Shown: one piece after another, positions 1 through 11,132 of the stretch | Numbering within the stretch: position 1 is the stretch's first letter | Layout: each line of letters opens with the position of its first letter | Source of the DNA: Drosophila pseudoobscura | Lineage: Eukaryota; Arthropoda; Insecta; Diptera; Drosophilidae | DNA: 64,000 nucleotides | Direction: 5' to 3' | Assembly (NCBI RefSeq): GCF_009870125.1 | Contig: NC_046683.1 | Location: forward strand, 45,151,869-45,215,868 | The notes under the pieces: model-generated | Database searches by the model: none | What the model saw: the letters and a program-made list of their open reading frames with translations, nothing else | What the model was told of the DNA's origin: nothing | Translations under genes and position numbers: made by a program

Positions 1-3000
1 AAGTAGGGGGGAGCTGGAGCTGGAGATGGGACGGGGACTGGGACTGGGACTGGGGCTGGCTTGAATCGAATGGAAGAATGGGAGTCGTGGAATACGAGTA
101 AATGTAATAAAAATAAACTACAATTTTCTTTGACTACCCCTAGAACCCAACACCCCCCAATACCCCCATACAACGCGTTCTATTGTGCGAATACTTTTTT
201 GGTTTTTTTTTCCTTTTGTCGTCTTGGGGTATGCCACCCCGTCGCCGGGCAGAGGGGGCGGAGTCTGTGGCGATGGGGTCGCAACGGCTTGGCACGCACC
301 ACTCTCGTGTTTGAAGTAGCTTTGGATTGTATAAAAGTAACCATAGCTACCATAATTTAATGAAAACATAATCTGCATTCGGAAAAAAAAGCAGAGCCAG
401 AGCCAGAGCCAAAGCCAAGCCCGCGAGTGGAAAGTGGAAAATCGACGGCGATGGGTGGAGTGGCACCGGGAGGCACGGGGACCCTCTGGAAGCTGGAGAA
501 AAATTCTATTAAATGGCGACAGGTCTGTTCAGGGCTTTTGTCGGGTGCCCAGAGACGGTTCCCCATGAAATATTGTGTTTTTATCAAGTAGCTGACTTAT
601 GGGTTGTACAGGATCTCTGACTGGGTCCAATGGGGCTAGAGCAAACAAATTTTGCTTATATTAATAAGTACACAAGTGAATACTCTTCGCATAACTAAAC
701 TTTAGAAATCGTATTATTCCATAACAGCTCGGAAAAATGCTTTCAACTACAAAGTTCTCATAAAAGCTTTGTTAAGAATATTGTTTATGTTTATTATGTT
801 TAATTAATATTAAAAATGGCTATCAGGGAAACATAATTTGTATCTAGTTATATTCATATTATCGCTGCAGAGTTCTTTAACGTTAGATAAACTTAAGTAT
901 AGGATATTATTTCTAAACCCACCTAAGCCTTCTTGGAAAAAAGCATTTTTTCCTTGGTTTCAGGTCACACTATGTTTTCATAGTGATGATTGTGTGCTGG
1001 CAGAAGATGAAGTGTCATTGAAATACTAAGTATACCTACAATCGTTTTGAAATGCAGTATTCTATAGATATCGAAGGCAATTGGAGACATCCCCCCTAAA
1101 GCTCAGAGAAATTCAGCTGCTAGTTCATATTTTGCAGGCTTTTCTTAAACAGAAAATCCAAGAGGGCATTGCCGAGTATCTGGTTACACTTTATTTCTTT
1201 TTTCCATTTTATTCAATTTTCTGTTTAATTTTTTTCGCCGGCATTTTTTATGATAAAAGAGGAAAGGGCTTCTTTTAGCGGCAGTGGCGCGACTTGAGCA
1301 GTGACTTGAGTATCTCGCAGAAAAGTTTCCTAGACAACTCCTTCAGGAGGTGGAAGGAAAGTCGAGGGACTGCTGCCTGAATATCCTTTGGGCCTTGGCA
1401 GAATCAGCAAAGCGCGAAGGACCGACCACTTGTGAATACGCTTTGATGCGCGCGGCTTTGTGCGTGGGTGTGACTGCCGTTGTGCCGATGTTGTGTCTTG
1501 GGGTCTTTTGGGGCTGGGCGAGCAGTGGGGCCGTACCGTGCCTCTCCCTTTTCCTGCCTCTGCTGCTGGATATTTATTTATTTTGACTTGGTTTGCGTTG
1601 CTGGGAGCCTTTGCTGGCTTCAAGTATTTCGTGAGTAGCGTAAAATACGCGCGGGAAATGTAATAAAAACATTTTTTCCAGCGGCTGCAGCATCAGCCAA
1701 CATCTTATTCCTTCGGCACACTGCAGCCCGACTTCTAGTGCTGCTGCTGATGCTGCTGATGCCGCTGCTGGGCTTAACTTCTGCTTTGAGCTACTGCTTC
1801 TAAAGTATCTAGAAGATATTTTTAATACATGCTCGCGACTTTCAGTGCCCCACACAGATACGCACGTTACTGCTGTTCGAGTGTACGTTCACTCACTTCG
1901 AACACTCATCCATGGCATCCATTTGATGTTGGGCTTTCGCTGGCCCTATTGGCAGCGCAGCATAATGAAAAACATTCCGGTCATATGCAAAAATATGCAA
2001 TGCATTTTCGTATTTTCGTATTTTCGTATTTTTGTCAATCTTCATGGTTTGGGTTTTGCCCAAATTACGACTACGAAAATGTTGCAGCAGGACCACAATT
2101 TTCCTTTAAATATGTATTCGAAATTTGCATATTAAGCGACTTCTCCTCGCCTGCTGCTCATTTGCATTTGCATTTGCTCCTGGCTCCTGGTTTCTGGCTT
2201 CTGCCTTCTGCCGTTTAGCAAAAGGAGTCAGAGTCGGAGTCGCAGTTGGTAACACCTTGGCCGGGGCCTGGCCTGCTCAAAAGTCAATCTTCCTCCAGCT
2301 GTAGCTACATTCATTGTCTTGAACTACGCCCCTTTGGTGTCTGGCCTGTCAATGCAGGAGGACTCCGGAGGCTGCCGGAGACAGGCGACGATGAACCCCA
2401 CTGAGAACTGGGATGTCGATGCTGATGAGGTGGGAGGTGTGGCCCTGAGATTGAGGATATCCAACGTAGTTTGGCGTTCGATTCACCAGCTGCCGGATTT
2501 TGCAATTCAAATTTCGTGTTTTTGGGGGCGGGACCAGCTAGAGCAAATGTCAAAGGCAAAATACAAGTTCTATCACGGATCTCTGATTTCGAATCGAAAT
2601 AGATACATCGAAAGATGAAAGTGGAACTGAATAAATTACTGATTGCGATAATAGCTTGTTACCTGACATTTCTCTGTACGTGAGTATTGAGTCGATCCCT
2701 TGCGCTTGTCCACTGCCAAAAGAATATTCAACGAGTATCTCTTAAGCTAAACTGAACGTTTTGCATCTCTTGGTATCGAAAGCTTGGGGCTTGAGTATTT
2801 TCCACATACATATATGTACGTACTTTCCAATTACAGTACCATATGGCTTGGGTAGAGTGAGAGAATTTTTCTCATTAGACATCCGATGACCGTTCGAGAG
2901 AGCCGACACGCCTTAGTGCCACTTTCCGGCCTATTAGAAACTCATTAGTCGCCCGATTGGGGCAAGTTTGAACTCATAATGTGGTGGCAGAGTCTGTTGC

Positions 3001-6000
3001 CTGCTGGCAGCTCAATTGAAAGAAATTTTCAATTTAATGCCAGAGTGTGGCCTCCAAAGAATTGTTTCTCTGAGAGGGACAGTGGCAGTGGCAGTGGCAA
3101 GTGGATTCTGATGCCTGGTGCCTGATGGCAGCTATGTGGCTGCCCAGGCCGGTATTCAAGTGGCCAATTATAGACCGGGCACAAGGCAAAAGCACAAAAG
3201 GCACAGAACCAATCTCAATCTGTGGCATCGAGTAGACAAATATGGACTATTGTATGCCTATGCACGTAGTGCATTCCCATCCTGTCTCCATTTGGTATTC
3301 AAAAACTGTGCGTCTGTGCGATTTTGACGCATATTTGCCAAGCACACAGCCAGCACACACAGTATGACCATCTATACTCGAATCCCCATACGCATCCCAT
3401 CGACACTCGCATTCACAGAGCAACAAATGTATCTGTGAGTATCAGAAGCAGCAACAGCAGCAGTAGCAGCAGTAGCAGCAGGCTGAAATGCACAATTGCT
3501 TCATTTTGCAGAAGGATTTTATTAAACCCGAACCAGTAAAGTCGCAACAGAAGCAGAGTGTTCGTCGATAAAGGCAAGTGGTTGAAGCTCCGGAGTCTGA
3601 AGCTCCCGGAGTGGGAGTCCTGACAGCCGTTCCACTCCACTCCGCCTTTAGCTCCATCTCTTTTCATCTCTAGCTCCTAGGCAATCGAAGTCGATTTGCG
3701 TGTGCGTCTGTTGGCGTAGTTATGGTAAATATTCATATTTGTAGCGTGTGCGCAATGTGTTGAAATTAGCATTTATGAATTTTGTTCCAAATGTCGGGCT
3801 CGAACATAAGTTGAGCGACCGTACAGCGTACGCATGGCACGTACGGCCATGCACAACAGCTTCAACTACTCTGAATGACTTGGCCCGCTCATTTACCGCC
3901 GTTCTCCCCTCGGCTTTCTGGCTATCTGGCTTTCAGGCTTTCTGGCTTCTTCGGCTGTATTATGCGAGAGATTCCTGGTTATGGCTTTGTGGTTTTCTGG
4001 GCCAGCGGCTCACATTTAGTCATTGGCCGTCCATTTGCATTTAGATTGCGGCCCCTCCCACTCAGCCACCCAGCCACCCAGCCACCCAGACTTATTTGAA
4101 CTACTTGGTCAGGGCCAGGCCAATGAGTGACATCTGTGCAAGATGGTCCCCCTGCTGGCCGACAACTTGTGTGGCTCTTTGCGGTGACCTGCTCATGTTC
4201 GAGGGCTCTGATTTACATAATTATAAGTGAAAACTTTTGCTTCCAGTTTGCTTGCAAAGATCTGAGTTCAGTCTTAAGCAAATACATACAGATGTATGTA
4301 CGTACATACATTAAAAGACTAAAACAAACAACTAAAATCCTATATATATGTATGTATATTTATATATTTCATACTAGCTGACCCGGCAAACCATTTGCTG
4401 CTGTATTATTAACTATTTCTGTTGGTCCGAACCGAAGTCATTTGGCAGCATCAACTGAATGCTGCCATTCAGTGCGAATGGACTTCAGGAACAGGTTGGA
4501 TTCTGGTGGTTCTGGTGGTGATCATACCATCTGATTCATGTTTTTCCATAGCACCAATCAGCACTTTCGAATGAGCGAGTCGAAGAAACGAAGCGGATGC
4601 AAATGCTCGATATACTTGTTGGCGTTGTCTGACACTTTCTCAGCACAGTTCCAAAAAGAACAAAAATTCATGTTCGGTAACCTACTTGGTAGCAGAAAAC
4701 CCTATCGTATTTGGTTTTGGTGTAACACCAAAAGCATTTGCCATATTTCACACAGAATTGATCTTTAAAGTACTTCTCCATTCTCTGTTTATATGGCTCA
4801 ACAACAACTGCATACATGATATATATATATATATATACTTCGTTCACACGAGTCCAATTCCCACAGGATCTGGGCATTGTTTTTGGCATTTTCCACCCAA
4901 AAATGATTTCACTTTGATGGCAATTGCTCAAACACTTTTGCCTTTCTGGTCTTTTGTCAACACACACGCCCTAAGTAAATAAAAATAATGGCACATTTAT
5001 TTTCCCGATTTATATTGCACATTTGCTCAGTGCGGTTTTTCTCCTCATTGTGGGTGTCCTTTATGGGAAAACAAAATTGCCATTTGATTTTATTGTTTAC
5101 ATAAAGTGATGGCGAATTGTATTACGACCTGGAAATATCGCATAAAAATTCAACTTTTGTCAACGATTTATTAAACTGATTCGATTTTAAAGGCCTTTCC
5201 TCGGCTGACTCTGCCATAATAATCATTCTTCGATTTGGAGCATATTTTGGGGCGCCTCAAATTGGTATTGTTTTGGCACATAATGCTGGACTAATAATTT
5301 TACAATCAGTGGAGTATAATGTTAATTTTGAGGAGTAAGTATTTTGTATTCTATTAGAACTTGAAAATTACAGTAGAGATAGAGCCTAATCCTCGTATTT
5401 GATATTCCGAACTTAAAGCCACTTTATAAGATGGGAATCCTTCAGCTGTAACGGAATCGTATGGAACATCCACATATGTATGCTTATCTGGCTTGCGTTC
5501 TGCGAAATGCAGACACGGAATACTTCCGGAGTGGAATTTCCACATGTTTTTTTGCCAGTGAGCATTTGAATACAGCCACCGCCCACCGCCCACTGCCCAC
5601 TGCCGTAACGGTAATTAATTACGTAATTTACACATTTACGAGCGGAAAAAGATCATTGAACACAAACGACGCGTCGTTACCACGTGCTCGGTGGCGTCGC
5701 TCGAATGTGGCGCCAAGAGCTGCTCTCAAGTGCGGAAGGACATTGGGCAAACAAGGACTCGCGACGCTTTTTCTCGCATTCGCCGTGCTGTTTTTTGCCT
5801 TTTGTTTTTTGTTTTTTTGCAGAGCCGCTCCGTGCACTTGTTTGGCCTTGTCCGCGTTTGATTAATGATGCGGACTCGGATCTCTTTTTTACGTGCCCTG
5901 TTAATGCCTGTATCGAAAACGACTTACATGCTCTATCATGCTCATATCATCGGGCAGAGAGGGTGGACGACTGCTCGTCTGCAGATTCCTCGAGGGCTGC

Positions 6001-7316
6001 ACTCGGTGGTGGTTCGTTCTACTTTTATGGTGGTGAGGCCAGGCCGGGACGGGCCGGGCCGGGCCCTTTGTTTGACTATTTTTACTTCTACCCCCATCCC
6101 CTCCTAGAATCATCGGCACAGCCAGACACGGAGCCGTATCGGTGTCGCGATTGGGGTATAATCTGGTTAGCGGCGCTGATGAGGACAACAGCCGTAGTCC
6201 GGAGACGGTGACGGTGACGTTTAAGCACAATTGCTGTGGCTAATGTGACACATATTGTGACAAATTGCATAAAGTTGCGCTGGGTGGAAGTCTGTGGGTG
6301 GGGGCGGAGATGTGGCTGGGGCTGGGGGTGGGGCTGGGGCACTTTGGAGGGGTTGGAACATGGACGGGCTGTGTAAACACGTGTTGCAGTGCCCCGAAAA
6401 TCAATTTGAGGACTAATTGTTTGATGGGTTCCGATTTAAGTTCTTACGTTTATGCTTGCTGTGAACAATCCTGAAGGATCACTAATCAGGGATATCGTTG
6501 AGATACCATAACTACACGACTTGGGGAAAAAAGAAAAAAAAAGAGGAATCACAACCAAAAAATAGAGAGAAATGATTAGCCCAGCTTAGGTGCTACTTAT
6601 AAGAATCGTATGGAAGCTCGGAAACGTGGCAGTGATGCAATGCAATGCAATGCAAAGATTTTGTATCTCCGGTGCCTCTCAGAGTCAGAGATAGATCGGT
6701 TCGGTTCGTCTTCGTGCTCATCCCTCAGCCTCCGTGCTAGTATCTCAGTGCCTGGGATTTACTGAAACTTAACATAGACCCTACCGTTTTACTCCGTCAA
6801 ACATTCGAAAATGCCATTTTAAGAGCCAAATCGGATACCAAGGCTATCTGGGAGCTTTGGTTGCCGCTTCCCCACCACGGAAACGAATGACAAAGAGTGC
6901 CACACAAAGGACGATTGCGATGCTGTCATGTCGATGCTGTCAACAGGGCCGTCAGCAAGAGGGCCGTGCAGGGGCTGGCCAGGAGCAGGAGCAGGAGCAA
7001 GGCCCTCTGAACTATGCATGACGAATCGGCATTTTACGCCCGTACAGCCGATTGCACCCCGCTTCGGGGTGACTGTGACTGCTGTGTCAAATGCTTTGTT
7101 CCTCCTGTCAACCGAGCGGAACTAATTTCCGGGCTGCACCTGCAGGACCACCGAACGGTCCGCAACCTTGCGCCGGGTGGCTGCGTGGCTCCGTGGCTCC
7201 GGGGGGTGGTTGCGCAAGTGCTGCAAGTGGCATCGTTGGCAGTGGCCATCGTTGGGGTGCTGTGCTGCGTAAGAGGCTGCGCTGTGTGGGTTCAATTGCT
7301 AGCACATTAACATTCG
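1..7316. other. Gene-poor 3' flank of the minus-strand LIM-homeobox gene
   Basis: I find no coding region here with convincing composition, splice structure or protein family. Open frames, including one of 175 codons at 5,684-6,211, are low-complexity or hydrophobic translations of GC- or T-rich DNA. Visible items are a GGGACT-type hexamer run at about 20-58, a short AGCAGT/AGCAGC run near 3,447-3,480, a TATATA run at about 4,819-4,838, a piece starting CTAGCTGACCCGGC near 4,375 that looks like an element end, and a CCGGGC/GGGCCG stretch at 6,038-6,066. An upstream exon of another gene without a long ORF cannot be excluded. Confidence 0.5.
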
Positions 7317-7322
7317 TTTATT
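7317..7322 (-). promoter_or_regulatory. Poly(A) signal AATAAA of the minus-strand LIM-homeobox gene
   Basis: The plus strand reads TTTATT, which is AATAAA on the minus strand, about 54 bases after the stop codon at 7,376-7,378. It predicts a very short 3' UTR of roughly 80 nt, unlike the more than 500 nt of the plus-strand paralogue. Confidence 0.6.
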
Positions 7323-7375
7323 TTACAAGGTCTAATTTTGATTTGGGCTTAAAATTGGGGGGCCTTAGGGATGGA

Positions 7376-9289
7376 CTAGTGCTCGAGGGCCTCCTTGACA
7401 CCGCACTCGCCGTAGGCACCCAACTCCTCGGGCCGGAAGTAGGAGCTCTGCATGCTGTAGAGTCGGTCGATCGGGTTGATCATGGGCGTCTGCGTGAAGG
7501 GCCCCATCAGCTGCTGGAAAGTGGCGTAGCTCAGACCCAGAATGGTGTTCAGGATGGGCTCGTTGTTCTTGTTACAGTTTTCTGTGGATAGGCCATCCGG
7601 GAAGGGGTTATCTTCAGGGAGTTCGGGGACGGCGGTGCTATCTGTGGTACTTACCCTTGTTGGTTTCCATGCAGTTGAAGGGCACTTGCTCCTGCTCCTC
7701 CTTGATGCAGCGCATCCTGGATAATCCCTCGGAGGCATTTGAATACGGCGACTCCATCTGCGACTCGCTGTCGCTGTGCGCCTCGTCCTTGATTTTGGTA
7801 GCCAGACTGCTGTCGTGGGACTCTTGTGAGTCCTGGGAGTCGCTGGCTCCTTTGCTGGGCGGCTCCTGCTTGGCTTTCTTCTGTATCTTCTTGACCTTGG
7901 CCCGTTGGTTCTGAAACCACACCTAATCAAGGGAAAAGTGTGCAGTTTTCAAGAATAACAAATTCTGATGTTTGTTACCTGCACAATCCTTAGGCTTAAA
8001 CCAGTCTCCTTGGCCAGATTCTCTCTCACTTTGCGACAGGGCTTGGGTGACACCTCGAAAGAGGCCTTGAATGAGCGTCTCTGCTGGGTGTTCAGGATCG
8101 TCCGTGGTCGCTTGGGGCCGCGCCGTCCATCCAATTTGGGCGGAAAGAGGTCGTCGCCATAGTAATCTGAACACAGAATGGGCCAGGTCAGCGATTTGAA
8201 TGCCGTCGAAGACTTCGTGGACTTACCATAGCCCTGCAGCATCTCCACCTCCTTCTCGTAGTCGAAGCGGCAGAAGAGTTGTCCCTGCTTCACCACATAC
8301 TGCTCGCCTTTCTTCAGCAGGGCCCCGCACACCACACAGGCAAAGCACTTCAGATGGAAGACGTTCTCGTGGCACCGCATCACCAGCTCATCGGCGGCGA
8401 CCTTATGGCCACAGCCCAGGCAACGATTGCGGATATAGAGTCTGCGTGGAATGGAAACATTGCAGGGGTCAAATGGTTCTCCGGCACCTGGCATACCCAC
8501 TCACCTCTCGTAGTCGATGCGGCAGTAGAGCTTGCCCTCCCGAGCGTAGCACGAGTGCACCAGGTGGAGGGAGCAGGCGGTGCACTTGAGGCAGCCCTCA
8601 TGGAAGGAGTTATCCACCACGCGCATGATGTAGCGATCAGAAATTGGCCGGCAGCAGTGGGCACAGTTGTTCATCGGGGGTCCAATGCAGCCTCCGGCCC
8701 CCATGTCCCCTCCTATACCCGTGTGCTGTTGCAGCAGTTGAGGCGCTTGCGGTGTGTTTGATGCAGATGGAGGTGCGGGTGCCGCAAAGCCGTCCATCCC
8801 ATTTAGACTGCACTCCCCCAAGGTAATGCGGTTACAGAGTTGGGGCGGACCCGGACCCGGGCCCGGACCAGGACCGGGACCCGGACCCATGCCCATGCCC
8901 ATGTCCAGGCCCATCGTTTGTGGATGCTGTGCGTGGCCATTGTTTATGGCGCTGTTGCTGTTGTGGTTGTTGCAACTTCCGTTGACATTTCTGCTGACTG
9001 ACGCCATTTTGTCATTGTGGGCTGCTGCTCCGGCTTTGCCACTTGTAGTGGCTGTTGCTGCTGTCATACCTCTTCCTGTTGCCGTTGCCACTGCCGCCGC
9101 TCCCGCTCCCGCCGCTGCTGCTGGTGTTGTTAACATGCGTTCATTTCCGTTCAACAGCAGTTGATTGAGCCCCCCAGCCTGTGGCTGCCCCGCTCCTGAA
9201 CAGGCTCCGGATCCTGCTCCGGCTCCTGCCCCAGCTCCTGTTCCTGTTCCTGGTCCTAGTAGATGTTGCTGTTGACATTTTATGTCCAT
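7376..9289 (-). CDS. CG4328: LMX1-type LIM-homeodomain transcription factor, five exons
   Basis: Nuclear sequence-specific transcription factor of the LMX1 subfamily. Coding exons on the minus strand are 9,289-8,505, 8,441-8,227, 8,166-7,979, 7,922-7,655 and 7,581-7,376, with GT-AG introns of 63, 60, 56 and 73 bp. They sum to 1,662 nt, giving 553 aa plus TAG with no in-frame stop. Residues 1-208 are Gly/Ala/Pro-rich. LIM1 ligands are C209, C212, H230, C233, C236, C239, C256 and D259. LIM2 ligands are C269, C272, H291, C294, C297, C300, C319 and D322. The homeodomain spans about 351-410 with R5 (355), W48 (398), Q50 (400) and N51 (401). An acidic Ser-rich linker follows, then a C-terminal NPIDRLYSMQSSYF motif near the end, shared with the paralogue and vertebrate LMX1 proteins. 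The start is uncertain: in-frame ATGs also lie at 9,337 and 9,352. Which of the CG4328/CG32105 pair this is rests on remembered protein lengths, so the symbol is tentative, while the family is secure. Confidence 0.93.
8167..8226 (-). other. 60 bp in-frame intron without stop codon (possible exitron)
   Basis: This intron separates the LIM2 exon from the homeodomain exon, with donor GTAAGT and acceptor TTCAG. It is exactly 60 nt and contains no stop in the coding frame. Retaining it would replace GY-DYYG by GY plus 20 extra Ser/Thr/Lys-rich residues before the same DYYG, leaving both LIM domains and the homeodomain intact. Both splice sites are good, so splicing is the expected default. Confidence 0.6.
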
Positions 9290-9410
9290 TGGAACTATTT
9301 TGGTTTTGTGGTCGTGTCGTGGGGCAGCCCCCAACATGCAAATGAGAAACATTTCAGATATTTTTTTTATTTTCCCTTTGGCATGCACATTGCGGCTGCG
9401 AGAGGAGTGT

Positions 9411-9450
9411 CCGAGTAAGAGTACGAGTACGAGTACGAGTAGGAGTGAGT
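9411..9450. repeat. GAGTAC hexamer microsatellite
   Basis: Four to five imperfect GAGTAC units lie just upstream of the start codons of the minus-strand LIM-homeobox gene, probably in its 5' UTR or promoter-proximal DNA. Read through in frame on the minus strand it gives a Tyr-Ser repeat, one reason the longer upstream start of that frame is unlikely. Confidence 0.8.
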
Positions 9451-10552
9451 GTTTGTGTATGAGTGCGTACTTATACATGGGTTGGTGTGTGCAGCTTTTT
9501 GCGCCTGTGTGGGCCTCAAATTTACAACTGCGGTCGGTTGGCCGTGGCAAAAACTATGCCCCAAACAACAGGATTTGTATTTGCGGTTCGACTCGACTCG
9601 CTTCGCTCCGATCCATCCAGTGTCCATCTGCCGTCCAGAACGTAGCCACCGCCTCCCACTGCGATAGCCCACTACGAGTGCCACTGTTCATCGGAGTTGT
9701 GTGACCATTTGCCAACCATTTCGAGTTGTAGTAAATTTGTGGTTTTGCAATTATTGAAATGACTTTTCCAGCAGCAAATGTGTGGCCCCTCCCCCCCATG
9801 TCCCCCTGTCTGGTTGCACTCGAAATACTTCCCATCCGCCAGCTATGGCTTTTATGCAAAACGAAAAAAGGAAAAGCCCGCGTAGCCTCTGCGTATACGT
9901 AATGGATTTGTGTGTGTGCGTGTGTGTGCGCGCGATTGTTCGGAATGGCGGCAAAAAATTACTGTACATTTGCGGTGCTCGTTGTGCTCGGCCTTTTGTT
10001 CCGTGTTGTCTCAATTTATGGCAAATTGCTGAAATTTCACCGTAATTTGTTTCCCAGCATTTACGTGTGTGTGTGTCGCCTTTTTTCAGTGTTATTGTTG
10101 CATGCCCCCTTACGCGTGGCCCCCTCCCGTCAATGTGGGTTTGTCATTCCGCATTTTGAATGAATGATTTAAATGTGTGCATAATTTCATTAAATTTTTG
10201 AAACATTATGTTTATCTGGTATGCAAATTTATGCCACGAATATGCAGAGAATTTTAAAGTTATTCTGCCGTCATTTACATGCATTTTTTGATACGACTGA
10301 AACACGCCTCTACTGTTAGATCACGGGCAAGTCCACTGAGTTATTTCGGGGATGGGTATTACATAAGCAAAATATCAGAACTCCTCTAGTACTATATTCG
10401 CTGGAACTTATCTGAATCGTCACTGCCTTAATTAGATGTTACTTCATTCAAGTTTAGTTTTATTCTGTTTGGAATTTGGTGACAACATTCAAAAGACAAG
10501 CCATAAACGATTATGCCATTAGGCTGTTGGTGGTTAAAAAACGATTAATAAT
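9451..10552. other. 5' flank or 5' UTR of the minus-strand LIM-homeobox gene
   Basis: No further coding exon is recognisable. The segment probably holds the 5' UTR and promoter of the gene at 7,376-9,289, which is read leftwards. A TG run lies at about 9,909-9,931 and another at 10,063-10,076. I could not place a TATA box or a clear initiator, so the transcription start is not assigned. Confidence 0.4.
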
Positions 10553-11132
10553 AATATTAATATTAATTACACTGTCCGACAATCATTTTGTACTTAGCAC
10601 GAGACAAAAGTTAGGCTTAGACCTGGATGGGTAGATCATATTCCTTATTTCGTAGTGTACTATAAATGGGGTTAATTTAGCAAATAATTTCTACCTTTGA
10701 CATTCTTTGGACAATTTTAATGGTGAGTAAATAAATTTTCTTTAAAATCAATGCGACTAAAGAAATAAAGTCTAAAAATAGGACCATACCAAATAAAAAC
10801 AAAATTCATTTAGAAACAAAAGTTGATAAAGCTTTTGGTGGCTATATCTTCAGGTATTTCCGCTCTATCGACACGAAGCAAAAATTTTGTGATAGTTATC
10901 TTTTAAATGTATTTATTTTTGTGGATATCTGGCCTGCAGATGCCGAATAAATATAATAGAAATGCTCAATAACAACAAATCGCTGTTTTGGAATTAAAAA
11001 AAAAAAATTTGGTGGGTATATTGGGAAGTCCAACTATTAGAGACTGATCCACCCATCGAGGCCTAAAACTTAGTTTTCTCTCGTGGAAAGTACATTTAAA
11101 ATCTTTCATTTGGTCGCACAGCGATATTAATT
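10553..11132. mobile_element. Inverted-repeat (MITE or foldback-like) element, about 580 bp
   Basis: The two ends are imperfect inverted repeats. The left arm (10,553-10,638) contains CTGTCCGACAA, TGTACTT, CACGAGA-AAA and GATGGGT-GATCA in order. The reverse complement of the right arm (11,045-11,132) contains CTGTGCGACCAA, TGTACTT, CACGAGA-AAA and GATGGGT-GATCA in the same order. The interior is AT-rich and has no ORF. Long degenerate terminal repeats around non-coding DNA suggest a non-autonomous DNA transposon. I cannot name the superfamily and see no clear target-site duplication. Confidence 0.5.

Noticed and set aside
5684..6211. 175-codon plus-strand open frame
   Set aside because: Overlapping open frames on both strands (5,461-5,865; 5,901-6,230) have the same quality. 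The composition follows GC content and there is no recognisable motif.
9353..9550. N-terminal extension of the minus-strand LIM-homeobox gene to an ATG at 9,550
   Set aside because: It would add a Tyr-Ser run translated from the GAGTAC microsatellite and a hydrophobic Leu-Val stretch unsuited to a nuclear factor. Better starts lie downstream.
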